64,000 nt of DNA from Streptomyces sp. CB01201 (lineage in GTDB: Bacteria; Actinomycetota; Actinomycetes; Streptomycetales; Streptomycetaceae): positions 1 through 64,000 of the forward strand of contig NZ_NNBJ01000016.1 of the NCBI RefSeq assembly GCF_002803085.1, read 5' to 3'. The translations under genes and the position numbers were made by a program. The notes below the pieces were generated by a model. That model saw nothing but the letters and a program-made list of their open reading frames with translations, was not told the origin of the DNA and searched no databases. Shown one piece after another: positions 25,301-33,484 of this stretch (position 1 is the first letter of the stretch; each line of letters opens with the position of its first letter).

Positions 25301-26593
25301 ATGGCTTCGCAGACCTCGCCCACTCCGTACGACGACATGTCCCCGGTCACGCAGACCGCCTACCGGGCGCGCGCCGCGGCCGCCGAGATCGCGCCACTTC
25401 CGCGCGCGGTCAAGGACGAGGCGCTGCTCGCGATCGCCGACGCCCTCGACGTGCGGACGGCCGAGATCGTCGAGGCCAACGCCGTCGACGTCGCCAAGGC
25501 GCGCGAGGCCGGAACCAGCGAGACCGTCATCGACCGGCTCACGCTCACCCCCGAGCGGATCCGCGCGATCGCCTCCGACGTGCGCGACGTGGCCGCCCTG
25601 CCCGATCCGGTCGGCGAGGTCGTGCGCGGCTCCACCCTGCCCAACGGCGTCGACCTGCGGCAGGTCCGCGTCCCGCTCGGCGTCGTCGGCATCATCTACG
25701 AGGCCCGGCCCAATGTGACCGTGGACGCCGCCGCCCTCTGCCTCAAGTCGGGCAACGCGGTCCTGCTGCGCGGCTCGTCCTCCGCCTACGCCTCCAACAC
25801 CGCGCTGGTCCGCGTCCTGCGCGACGCGGTCGGCGGCGCGGGCCTGCCGGCCGACGCGGTCCAGCTCGTCCCCGGTCAATCCCGCGACTCCGTAAGGGAG
25901 TTGATGCGCGCCCGCGGCCTCGTGGACGTCCTCATCCCGCGCGGTGGCGCCTCCCTGATCCGTACCGTCGTCGAGGAGTCCACCGTCCCGGTCATCGAGA
26001 CCGGCACCGGCAACTGCCACGTCTACGTCGACGCGGAGGCCGACCTCGACATGGCCGTCGACATCCTGATCAACTCCAAGGCCCAGCGCCCCTCGGTCTG
26101 CAACTCCGCCGAGACGCTCCTGGTCCACCGGGACATCGCGGACGCCTTCCTGCCGCGCGCCCTGGACGCCTTGGCCGAGGCCGGCGTCACCGTCCACGCC
26201 GACGAGCGCGTACGGGCCTACGCCGACGCCTCCAAGGCCACTGTCGTCGAGGCCACGGTGGAGGACTGGGAGACCGAGTACCTCTCGTACGACATCGCCG
26301 CCGCGGTCGTCGACTCGCTCGACGCCGCCGTCGCCCACATCCGGCTGTGGACCTCCGGGCACACCGAGGCCATCGTCACCACCTCGCAGGCCGCGGCCCG
26401 CCGCTTCACCCAACTGGTCGACTCCACGACCGTCGCCGTCAACGCCTCCACCCGCTTCACCGACGGCGGCCAGTTCGGCTTCGGCGCGGAGATCGGCATC
26501 TCCACCCAGAAGCTGCACGCCCGCGGCCCCATGGGCCTGCCGGAACTGACCTCCACGAAGTACATCGTGACCGGCGACGGTCACATTCGGTAA
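25301..26593 (+). CDS. proA: Gamma-glutamyl phosphate reductase
   Basis: This is the second step of proline synthesis: NADPH-dependent reduction of glutamyl-5-phosphate to the semialdehyde. The 430-aa aldehyde-dehydrogenase-fold protein shows VPLGVVGIIYEARPNVT, LKSGNAVLLRGSS and the catalytic cysteine in RPSVCNSAET. The C terminus has FGFGAEIGISTQKLHARGPMG. Length and motifs are standard. Confidence 0.97.
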   Translation: MASQTSPTPYDDMSPVTQTAYRARAAAAEIAPLPRAVKDEALLAIADALDVRTAEIVEANAVDVAKAREAGTSETVIDRLTLTPERIRAIASDVRDVAALPDPVGEVVRGSTLPNGVDLRQVRVPLGVVGIIYEARPNVTVDAAALCLKSGNAVLLRGSSSAYASNTALVRVLRDAVGGAGLPADAVQLVPGQSRDSVRELMRARGLVDVLIPRGGASLIRTVVEESTVPVIETGTGNCHVYVDAEADLDMAVDILINSKAQRPSVCNSAETLLVHRDIADAFLPRALDALAEAGVTVHADERVRAYADASKATVVEATVEDWETEYLSYDIAAAVVDSLDAAVAHIRLWTSGHTEAIVTTSQAAARRFTQLVDSTTVAVNASTRFTDGGQFGFGAEIGISTQKLHARGPMGLPELTSTKYIVTGDGHIR

Positions 26594-26659
26594 GTGATGT
26601 AACTCTCCGTACCGGTGGGCGAATTCGCCCACCGGCTGCCCAAACGCACCGCCCGGGGC

Positions 26660-26665
26660 TACGCT
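26660..26665 (+). promoter_or_regulatory. -10 box, leaderless membrane protein gene
   Basis: TACGCT ends 6 nt before GTG 26672, with no RBS between. Confidence 0.55.
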
Positions 26666-26671
26666 GAACGC

Positions 26672-27433
26672 GTGCCGGACGACGTAGGGGGCAAGCCGTT
26701 CCCGGACGGCTGGGAGCCCGACGACGACCGCGGGGGCGCGGACGATGACTTCGCCTCCGTGGTGTTCGACGAGGACTTCGTCAGAGCCGCCGCCATCCAC
26801 GAACCCAGCGCCGTCGAGCGTCTGCTCGCCGCCGCCCAGGCCCGTGCCGAGGCGGAGGCGGCCCGTGCCCGCGCGGGCGCCGGAGCCCCCGACGACGAGC
26901 TCTACGACGACGGCTACGACCCCTACCGCTCGGCCCGCGACCCGGACGACCTCGGCGGCCCAGGGCTGCCCGGCGGCGCCGAGGCGGGCCCCTACGGCCG
27001 CTTCGGCGGCGTGCTGCGCCCCTACCGGGGCCGCGCCCGCTGGCACCGGCCCATCGCCTGGCTGATGGCCGTGATCATGGGTATCGGCATGGTCGCCCTC
27101 GCCTTCTCCGCCGTCTACCGCGGTGCCTCCTCCGGCCGCGAGGACAAGGCCCCGCCGCCCCCCGCCACGAGCAACGTCGACAACCCGTCGAACGCGGCGG
27201 CGCCCGCCCAGTCCCCGCCCGCCGCCACTGAAGGCCGGCCGCCGGTGATCGGCGGTGCCCCGGGCACGGAAGGCCTGGCGGCCCCCTCGCCCACGGCCTC
27301 GTCCTCCGCCCCGGGCGCAGGGACCGCTTCCGGCACGGCCGCCCCGGCTTCCGCTTTCGCCTCGGCCCCAGCTCCGGCCTCGGCCTCGGCCGATTTCGGG
27401 GCGCCCGCCGTATCGGCTTCGAGCCGGCGCTGA
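26672..27433 (+). CDS. Single-pass membrane protein with VVFDE motif (paralogue 1)
   Basis: This 253-aa protein is of unknown function. The acidic cytoplasmic N terminus contains SVVFDEDFVRAAAIHEPSA (about residues 28-46) and an Ala/Glu/Arg helix. One transmembrane helix (about 130-152) follows a basic stretch. The remaining 100 residues are an exported Pro/Ala/Ser-rich region with no fold. The neighbour at 27534 carries the same motif and topology. I recall, without being able to verify it, that a protein from this locus in S. coelicolor was linked to the spore-wall Mre complex. Confidence 0.75.
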   Translation: MPDDVGGKPFPDGWEPDDDRGGADDDFASVVFDEDFVRAAAIHEPSAVERLLAAAQARAEAEAARARAGAGAPDDELYDDGYDPYRSARDPDDLGGPGLPGGAEAGPYGRFGGVLRPYRGRARWHRPIAWLMAVIMGIGMVALAFSAVYRGASSGREDKAPPPPATSNVDNPSNAAAPAQSPPAATEGRPPVIGGAPGTEGLAAPSPTASSSAPGAGTASGTAAPASAFASAPAPASASADFGAPAVSASSRR

Positions 27434-27521
27434 ACGCCCCCTGAGCAGCCTCTGAACCGGCGCGGGGCAACTCGTCGGAAGTTGACGCGCACCAGCGCGT
27501 TTACCTTTCCCCCGCGAGACC

Positions 27522-27527
27522 TACCCT
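27522..27527 (+). promoter_or_regulatory. -10 box, leaderless membrane protein gene
   Basis: TACCCT ends 6 nt before the ATG at 27534. Confidence 0.55.
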
Positions 27528-27533
27528 GAAGGT

Positions 27534-28637
27534 ATGGCAGGGCTTGGAGAGCCACCCGAGGAAGCACCGGAGGGTCTCCCCGGCGGTGGCGACGACGAGT
27601 ACCGGTCCGTCGTCTTCGACGAATCGTTCGTCCGCGCCGCCCGCCTCCAGGAGTTCTCCGCGCAGGAACGGATGCGCGAGCACGCGCGGGCCGTGCGCTC
27701 CCGCCCGGGCTGGTCCCCCCGAGCCTTCTCCAAACCCGCCATCGCGTTGGTGCTGCTGCTCCTCATAGCCTTCACCACCGCCATCTACATGGGCGTCCGC
27801 CACCCGTACCAGCCGCCCCCGACCGGCCGCCCCGAGCCGCTGCGCATGTCCGTGGTCCCACTGGCCCCCCAGGACCCGGTGCCCGGTGGCGACGCCGAGC
27901 AGCTCTTCGCCCACAGCCCCGCCGCCCAGTTCCGCACCGGCGGCTCCGGGATCAACCTGCCGTCGGCCACCAGGACCACGCACTTCTCCGAGGCCCAGGT
28001 GATGAACGCCCTCTCCATCGCCAAGGACTACCTGGTCAAGTCGTCCCTGGACCCCGATGTCCTGGCCGGCGGCCCGGACCATCAGATCCGGGTGCTGCTC
28101 GACCCCGATCTGATGGCCCAGTTCGACCAGAGCCTGGCCACCCCGGCCGACGACGGCAGGCACTCGGCCACCGGCTGGTTGGTCCGCTTCGATCCGGCCA
28201 AAGTGGCCCTCGCCGATCCCCGGATCCGCGTCCAGGGCTCGATGAGCTATACGGAGTCCGACCCGGACGCCCTCCTCGTCGCCACCGACTACGTCTTCGT
28301 GTACGCCCTGCACCCCGCCGGGAACGGGCCGCACACCGAGGACGCCTCGCTCTTCACCGTTCGCCGCGAGCTGACCTTCCGGCTCGACCGCGAGGACCTG
28401 CGGCTGAACCGTACGGAGATCCAGGTCAGCACCGAGCAGGCCGGACCGCAGGCCTGCTCGGCCGATGTGGCGAGCCGGCTGCGGCCGCTCCTGGCGGGGG
28501 AGCGGGCGAGCGGGCAGGGCCCGGCCGGCACCGATCCGTACGCGACCGGTCCCGCCCCCGAGGCGCTCTGCGGCACCCTGGCCACCGGCGCGCAGCCGTC
28601 CCCGTCGACCGCGCAGCCGTCCCCGGCGACCGGCTGA
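27534..28637 (+). CDS. Single-pass membrane protein with VVFDE motif (paralogue 2)
   Basis: This 367-aa protein is of unknown function. The N-terminal SVVFDESFVRAARLQEFSA (about residues 25-43) matches the upstream neighbour's motif, including spacing to a following ER dipeptide. A transmembrane helix spans about 67-88. Unlike its neighbour it has a folded exported domain of about 230 residues (HFSEAQVMNALSIAKDYL, GWLVRFDPAKVALADPRIRVQG, ELTFRLDREDLR), then a Ser/Pro/Thr tail. It probably arose by duplication with later divergence of the outer part. Confidence 0.8.
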   Translation: MAGLGEPPEEAPEGLPGGGDDEYRSVVFDESFVRAARLQEFSAQERMREHARAVRSRPGWSPRAFSKPAIALVLLLLIAFTTAIYMGVRHPYQPPPTGRPEPLRMSVVPLAPQDPVPGGDAEQLFAHSPAAQFRTGGSGINLPSATRTTHFSEAQVMNALSIAKDYLVKSSLDPDVLAGGPDHQIRVLLDPDLMAQFDQSLATPADDGRHSATGWLVRFDPAKVALADPRIRVQGSMSYTESDPDALLVATDYVFVYALHPAGNGPHTEDASLFTVRRELTFRLDREDLRLNRTEIQVSTEQAGPQACSADVASRLRPLLAGERASGQGPAGTDPYATGPAPEALCGTLATGAQPSPSTAQPSPATG

Positions 28638-28728
28638 CCCGCTTCCGTCCCCTCGGCCGCCTCTGATCACGGCCGCCGTCCCGGCCGCCGTATCAGCCTC
28701 CGACCCCGCTTCCGTCCCAGCCCCCGTC

Positions 28729-29859
28729 TCAGCCCTTTCCGCCCCCGTTCTGCTCCGGCTTCGCGTCCGTCGGGCCGTCGTCGGGGCCGTCGTCCGGGCC
28801 GGCCCCCTTGTCGGAGGCCGAGGACGAGGGCCGTGTCCCGGTGCCCGTGAACCTGTCCCTCAGCTTGCCGCCCAGGTCCGCCGTGCCGCCCGCGATGTCG
28901 CCGACCAGCTTCATCAGCGGGTCCTTGCTGCTCTTGACCGAGTCGGCGTAGGAGGCCGCGGACTCCCGGAAGGAGTCGGTCACCGAGGTGTCCTTGTCCT
29001 GGTCGCGGCGCGGATAGTGGCCGTCCATGATCCGCTGGTAGTCGCGGCTCTCGGCCCACTTCTTCAGCTCGGCTGCACGCACCGTGGTGAACGGGTGGGT
29101 ACGGGGCAGCACATTGAGGATCTTCAGCACCGAGTCGCGCAGGTCGCCCTCCGCCTCGTACTCCTCGGCCTGCTCCAGGAACGCGTCCACGTTCATCTCG
29201 TGCAGGTGGTTGCCGCCCGCTATCTTCATCAGGCCCCGCATCGAGGCCTTCAGATCCTGGCCCACCAGCAGGCCCGCCCGGTCCGCGGACAGCTCCGACT
29301 TGCGGAACCACTCGCGCAGCGCGGTGACGATCGCCATGATCGCCACGTTGCCCAGCGGGATCCAGGCGACCTTCAGGGCGAGGTTGGTGAGGAAGAGCAG
29401 GATCGTGCGGTAGACGGAGTGGCCGGAGAGGGCGTGACCCACCTCGTGGCCGACGACCGCGCGCATCTCCTCCTCGTCGAGCAGCTCGACCAGGCCCGTC
29501 GTCACCACGATGATCGGCTCGTCGAGGCCGATGCACATCGCGTTCGGCTGCGGGTTCTGCGTCACGTACATCGGGGGGACCTTCTCCAGGTCCAGGATGT
29601 AACAGGCGTCCCGCAGCATGGAGTTGAGGTGGGCGAACTGGGCGTCGCTGACCCGCACCGAGTCCGAGAGGAACAGGAGTCTCAGGCTCCGCTCGGGCAG
29701 CAGCCCGCTCAGTGCCTTGAAGACGGTGTCGAAGCCGGTCAGCTTGCGCAGCGCGACCAGCGCCGAGCGGTCCGCGGGGTGTTCGTAGGCCCGGGAGGAG
29801 ATCCCGGGGAACCTGCGCCGCTGCCTGCTCGGCACGGTGTCGTTGATGTCCTCGGTCAT
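28729..29859 (-). CDS. M48-family zinc metalloprotease
   Basis: This 376-aa membrane-associated protease is of the HtpX/Ste24 type. The zinc motif HEVGH is at residues 138-142, preceded by EEEMRAVVG; two hydrophobic segments follow (about 147-190), then the downstream ELSADRAGL glutamate ligand. The C-terminal tail is disordered and rich in Asp/Gly/Pro. ATG 29859 has AGGGGGG upstream. TAATGT on the minus strand (29914-29909) is a -10 candidate. Such proteases act in membrane protein quality control; the substrate is unknown. Confidence 0.88.
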   Translation of the reverse strand: MTEDINDTVPSRQRRRFPGISSRAYEHPADRSALVALRKLTGFDTVFKALSGLLPERSLRLLFLSDSVRVSDAQFAHLNSMLRDACYILDLEKVPPMYVTQNPQPNAMCIGLDEPIIVVTTGLVELLDEEEMRAVVGHEVGHALSGHSVYRTILLFLTNLALKVAWIPLGNVAIMAIVTALREWFRKSELSADRAGLLVGQDLKASMRGLMKIAGGNHLHEMNVDAFLEQAEEYEAEGDLRDSVLKILNVLPRTHPFTTVRAAELKKWAESRDYQRIMDGHYPRRDQDKDTSVTDSFRESAASYADSVKSSKDPLMKLVGDIAGGTADLGGKLRDRFTGTGTRPSSSASDKGAGPDDGPDDGPTDAKPEQNGGGKG

Positions 29860-29925
29860 GGGTGCCCCCTGTCGTTCGAGTCGTCGGCTCGTCCCCCTGA
29901 CGACATCCACATTAGGCGGTGGCGA

Positions 29926-29952
29926 TACCGTGGCCCGGGGGCCTGTGGATAA
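29926..29952 (+). promoter_or_regulatory. -10 box and DnaA-box-like 9-mer
   Basis: TACCGT (29926-29931) can act as the -10 for the small membrane protein gene at 29970. TGTGGATAA (29944-29952) is an exact DnaA box on the minus strand, placed just downstream of the likely transcription start. Confidence 0.4.
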
Positions 29953-29969
29953 CTTCGAGGAGACCTGCC

Positions 29970-30143
29970 ATGCCCGACACCATGCCGGACGTCGTCACCG
30001 CTCTCGCCTCAGCGTCCGGCCAGGGGCCGGGCGCGCTGCTGCGGATCCTGCTGCTCGGCTCGATGGTCGGAGCGGCCCTCCTGGCCTGGTTCCTGCTGCG
30101 CGGATACCGCTCGAACGGCGGCGACGACAACAAGAACGACTGA
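29970..30143 (+). CDS. Small membrane protein, 57 aa
   Basis: Unknown function. The sequence has one hydrophobic helix (about residues 20-42: GALLRILLLGSMVGAALLAW) and a charged Asn/Asp/Lys C terminus. GAGGAGA 8 nt before the ATG is a strong ribosome binding site, and codon use is typical, so this is a real small gene divergent from the M48 protease. It is the first of two tiny membrane proteins before nadD. Confidence 0.75.
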   Translation: MPDTMPDVVTALASASGQGPGALLRILLLGSMVGAALLAWFLLRGYRSNGGDDNKND

Positions 30144-30173
30144 GTCGGCGTGAGCGTGCCCGGACCGCCCGCA

Positions 30174-30179
30174 TACGAT
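30174..30179 (+). promoter_or_regulatory. -10 box before 53-aa gene
   Basis: TACGAT matches the Streptomyces -10 consensus well, about 45 nt before the small gene at 30225. Confidence 0.5.
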
Positions 30180-30224
30180 GTGGGCGAAGTCTCCGCCCCG
30201 ACTCCCGGATAGGTCCTGCCGAAG

Positions 30225-30386
30225 ATGAGCCTCCACAGCACCGCCGCCAACCTGGTCTCGCTCGCCGAAGGCGCCGAGCACGGTGGCAACCACGAAAGCC
30301 TCCAGCCCTGGTTGACGGGCGGCGGCGCGCTGTTCGCCCTCCTTCTCCTGCTGTGGATCACCACCCGCTTCAACCGCGACCGCTGA
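30225..30386 (+). CDS. Small membrane protein, 53 aa
   Basis: Unknown function. It starts MSLHSTAANLVSLAEGAEHG; a single helix near the C terminus (about 33-47: GGALFALLLLLWITT) is followed by a basic RFNRDR end, predicting an N-out, C-in topology. Weak GAAG precedes the ATG. Codon third positions are GC-rich as in real genes. It ends 37 bp before nadD. Confidence 0.72.
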   Translation: MSLHSTAANLVSLAEGAEHGGNHESLQPWLTGGGALFALLLLLWITTRFNRDR

Positions 30387-30409
30387 GTCGGGCCGAAAAG
30401 CCGGGCCAG

Positions 30410-30415
30410 TAGGCT
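30410..30415 (+). promoter_or_regulatory. nadD: -10 box for nadD
   Basis: TAGGCT ends 8 nt before the ATG at 30424, suggesting a leaderless or nearly leaderless nadD transcript. Confidence 0.55.
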
Positions 30416-30423
30416 CTGCACGC

Positions 30424-31041
30424 ATGGGAGAGCAGGAAGTGCCTACCGGTCCGGTGAAGCGTCGCATCGGCGTGATGGGCGGAACGTTCGATCCGATCCA
30501 TCACGGACACCTCGTGGCCGCCAGTGAGGTGGCCTCGCAGTTCCACCTGGACGAGGTCGTGTTCGTGCCGACCGGGCAGCCGTGGCAGAAGAGCCACAAG
30601 CTGGTCTCCCCGGCCGAGGACCGCTATCTGATGACGGTCATCGCCACCGCGTCGAACCCCCAGTTCTCGGTCAGCCGCATCGACATCGACCGCGGTGGTG
30701 CGACGTACACCATCGACACGCTGCGGGATCTGCGCGAGCGCAACAGCGACGCGGACCTCTTCTTCATCACCGGTGCCGACGCGCTCGGCCAGATCCTCAC
30801 CTGGCGCGACGCCGAGGAACTGTTCTCGCTGGCCCACTTCATCGGTGTGACGCGGCCCGGCCACGTCCTGACGGACGACGGGCTGCCCGAGGGCGGTGTC
30901 TCGCTGGTGGAGGTGCCGGCCCTGGCGATCTCCTCGACGGACTGCCGCGCACGGGTCGCGCAGGGCGACCCCGTCTGGTATCTGGTTCCGGACGGTGTGG
31001 TCCGCTACATCGACAAGCGCCAGCTGTATCGCGGCGAGTGA
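30424..31041 (+). CDS. nadD: Nicotinate-nucleotide adenylyltransferase
   Basis: NadD adenylates nicotinate mononucleotide in NAD synthesis. The 205-aa protein has the nucleotidyltransferase motif GGTFDPIHHGHL at about residues 19-30 and the C-terminal ISSTDCR equivalent of ISSTxxR. The order nadD, LCP, rsfS, histidine phosphatase is a familiar actinobacterial arrangement. Confidence 0.96.
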   Translation: MGEQEVPTGPVKRRIGVMGGTFDPIHHGHLVAASEVASQFHLDEVVFVPTGQPWQKSHKLVSPAEDRYLMTVIATASNPQFSVSRIDIDRGGATYTIDTLRDLRERNSDADLFFITGADALGQILTWRDAEELFSLAHFIGVTRPGHVLTDDGLPEGGVSLVEVPALAISSTDCRARVAQGDPVWYLVPDGVVRYIDKRQLYRGE

Positions 31042-31087
31042 GTCCAGCTGTACCGCCTGTACGTCGGCGAGTGAGAGAAGGCCACCG

Positions 31088-32839
31088 GTGAACGACCGCC
31101 AGTACGACCCGTATGCGCCCCAGGTGCAGCTGGTCGGATACGACGAGTACGGCCGGCCGGTGTACCAGCAGGTCCCGCCGCAGCAGCAGGCGTACGACCC
31201 GTACGCCCAGCCGCAGGAACCCCAGCAACCGCCCCAGCAGCAGGGGTACGGGTACGACCAGACCTATGTGCCGCAGCAGTCGACCTACGACCCGTACGGG
31301 CAGCAGCAGGCAGGGCAGCAGCCGCCGCAGCCGTCGCCGGACCAGCAGGTGCACCAGGCCGCGCAGGCGCAGCAGCCCCAACAGCCCCAACAGTCCCAAC
31401 AGCACCAGCAGTTCACGGAGAACCAGGCCTTTCCGCAGCAGGGCTACGGGCACGACTACGGCACCGCCCAGCAGCCCGCCGTCCAGGAACCCGCGCCGGA
31501 CCCGGAGCCGCAGGGCGCGCCCGTGGTGCCTCAGCAGCGCCGGGACGGGAAGGCCGCGGGAGGTGAACGCGGCCCCGGTACCGAGGAGTTCGCGTTCATA
31601 GAGGAGCCCGACGAGGACTCCGAGGACGTCATCGACTGGCTCAAGTTCACCGAGAGCCGCAGCGAACGCCGTGAGGAGGCCAAGCGCCGCGGACGCAAGC
31701 GGGGCGTGGCGCTCATCGTGGCGTTCGTCCTGGTCGTGGTGGGCGGCGTCGGCTATCTGTGGTTCGCCGGAAAGCTTCCCGGCCTCTCGTCGTCCGCCGA
31801 TTCCACGAAGGACGGGGCCGCCCCGGTCGGGGCGCAGAAGCGGGACGTCATCGTCGTCCACCTGCACAACACCAAGGCGGGCGGCACCTCCACGGCGCTT
31901 CTCGTCAACAACGTGACCACCAAGCAGGGCACCACCGTGCTGCTGCCCAACACGCTCGCCGTGACCGACGACGACGGCAACCGCACCACGTTGGGCAAGT
32001 CGGTGGACTCCGACGGCTCGCAGGGCACCCGTGACGCGCTCTCCAACCTCCTCGGCGCCAAGATCACCGGCAGCTGGCGGCTCGACACCCCGTACCTGGA
32101 GAACCTCGTCGACCTCGTCGGAAACATCGACATCAGTACGGACACCGACGTACCCGGCGCCAAACAGGGCGGCGACCCGCTGGTGAAGAAGGGCGACGAC
32201 CAGACCCTCACCGGACAGATGGCCGTCGCCTACGCCACCTACCGGGGCCCCGGCGAGGCCGAGACCAAGCAGCTCCAGCGGTTCGGCACGGTGATGTACG
32301 GCGTGCTGCGCAAGATCTCCGACGACCCGAAGGCGGCCACCATCACCGTCCAGACGCTCGCGCAGATCCTCGACCCCTCGCTGCCCGAGAGCGACCTGGG
32401 CGCCTCCCTGGCCAAGCTCGCCGAGCACGCCAAGATCGGCGCGTACAAGACGGCGCTCCTGCCCGTGCAGCCCGACGGCACCCTGAGCCAGCAGGCCAGT
32501 GACAGCGTGGTCAAGGACGTTCTCGGCGGCAAGCTGGGCGGCGGAGCGGACCAGGGCTCCGCGCTGCGGGTCGGGGTGAAGAACGCCAGCGGCAACAGCA
32601 AGGCCGCCGAGGCCGCCCGGGTCGCCCTCGTCAATGGCGGCTACACCTTCATCGACGCCGGAAGCGCCGGTTCGCAGGCCGCCTCGCAGGTCCTGTACGG
32701 CGACGAGGCGAAGAAGGCGAACGCCGTCGAGGTCGCCAAGACGCTCGGCCTGCCGGACAGCGCCGTCAAACAGGGCGGTGCGGCCGCCAACGCGGACGTG
32801 TCGGTCGTGATCGGCAAGGACTACAAGGCGCCGAAGTGA
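31088..32839 (+). CDS. Divergent LytR-CpsA-Psr family protein
   Basis: This 583-aa protein probably attaches glycopolymers to peptidoglycan. The cytoplasmic N terminus (about 1-205) is low complexity, rich in Gln/Pro/Tyr with repeated YDPY. The single transmembrane helix is at about 206-228. The LCP domain (about 250-430) is recognisable by YLENLVDLVGNIDIS and LTGQMAVAYATYRG. A LytR_C domain (about 490-580) ends the protein. The usual catalytic arginine of SIPRD is replaced (LLPNT) and GRSDT reads GGTST. Position next to nadD matches S. coelicolor PdtA (SCO2578, from memory). GTG 31088 is supported by GAGAAGG. Confidence 0.82.
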   Translation: MNDRQYDPYAPQVQLVGYDEYGRPVYQQVPPQQQAYDPYAQPQEPQQPPQQQGYGYDQTYVPQQSTYDPYGQQQAGQQPPQPSPDQQVHQAAQAQQPQQPQQSQQHQQFTENQAFPQQGYGHDYGTAQQPAVQEPAPDPEPQGAPVVPQQRRDGKAAGGERGPGTEEFAFIEEPDEDSEDVIDWLKFTESRSERREEAKRRGRKRGVALIVAFVLVVVGGVGYLWFAGKLPGLSSSADSTKDGAAPVGAQKRDVIVVHLHNTKAGGTSTALLVNNVTTKQGTTVLLPNTLAVTDDDGNRTTLGKSVDSDGSQGTRDALSNLLGAKITGSWRLDTPYLENLVDLVGNIDISTDTDVPGAKQGGDPLVKKGDDQTLTGQMAVAYATYRGPGEAETKQLQRFGTVMYGVLRKISDDPKAATITVQTLAQILDPSLPESDLGASLAKLAEHAKIGAYKTALLPVQPDGTLSQQASDSVVKDVLGGKLGGGADQGSALRVGVKNASGNSKAAEAARVALVNGGYTFIDAGSAGSQAASQVLYGDEAKKANAVEVAKTLGLPDSAVKQGGAAANADVSVVIGKDYKAPK

Positions 32840-32950
32840 AAGGCCGCAGAGCACTGAAGCGAGGGGCCGCGCGGCGCTGAAGCCAGGGGCCGCGCGGTGC
32901 TGAAATGCAGGGCTGCGCGGCGCTGGAGTGAAGCGCCGCGCGGCGTCGGG
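32840..32950. repeat. Degenerate 23-bp tandem repeat
   Basis: Four to five imperfect units of the form GGGGCCGCGCGGCGCTGAAG fill the gap after the LCP gene. No coding function is apparent. Confidence 0.7.
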
Positions 32951-33046
32951 GTGAGGGCCCCGGAGCAATGCTTTCGGGGCTGTCGGCGGTCCGTGAGATC
33001 CTGGAAACCGATCTGATCCGATCTGACCGCCGACGAAAGCCTGCTT

Positions 33047-33484
33047 GTGACCGCCACGGACCGTTCCATCGAGCTCATCACCGCCGCCGCTCAGGCGGCT
33101 GCCGACCGGCTCGCGCACGACATCATCGCGTACGACGTCAGTGACGTGCTGTCGATCACCGACGCCTTCCTACTCGCCTCCGCGCCCAACGACCGCCAGG
33201 TCAAGTCGATCGTCGACGAGATCGAGGAGCGGCTCAACAAGGAGCTCGGCGCCAAGCCGGTGCGCCGCGAGGGCGACCGCGACGCCCGCTGGATCCTGCT
33301 CGACTACGTCGACATCGTCGTGCACGTCCAGCACAGCGAGGAGCGTGTCTTCTACGCCCTGGAGCGCCTGTGGAAGGACTGCCCCGAGCTGCCGCTCCCG
33401 GACGACGCCATGAAGACCCGCGGCAAGGCGGCCGAGCACGCCGCGCTGACCGGCGCCGACGAGACGGACGGTGAGCTGAGCTGA
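33047..33484 (+). CDS. rsfS: Ribosomal silencing factor RsfS (Iojap family)
   Basis: RsfS binds L14 and blocks subunit joining when nutrients are low. The 145-aa protein has ITAAAQAAADRLAHDIIAYDVSD, DAFLLASAPNDRQV and the conserved DARWILLDYVDIVVHVQH. It starts with GTG; a GAAAG element lies about 9 nt upstream. Its stop overlaps the start of the next gene. Confidence 0.95.
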   Translation: MTATDRSIELITAAAQAAADRLAHDIIAYDVSDVLSITDAFLLASAPNDRQVKSIVDEIEERLNKELGAKPVRREGDRDARWILLDYVDIVVHVQHSEERVFYALERLWKDCPELPLPDDAMKTRGKAAEHAALTGADETDGELS

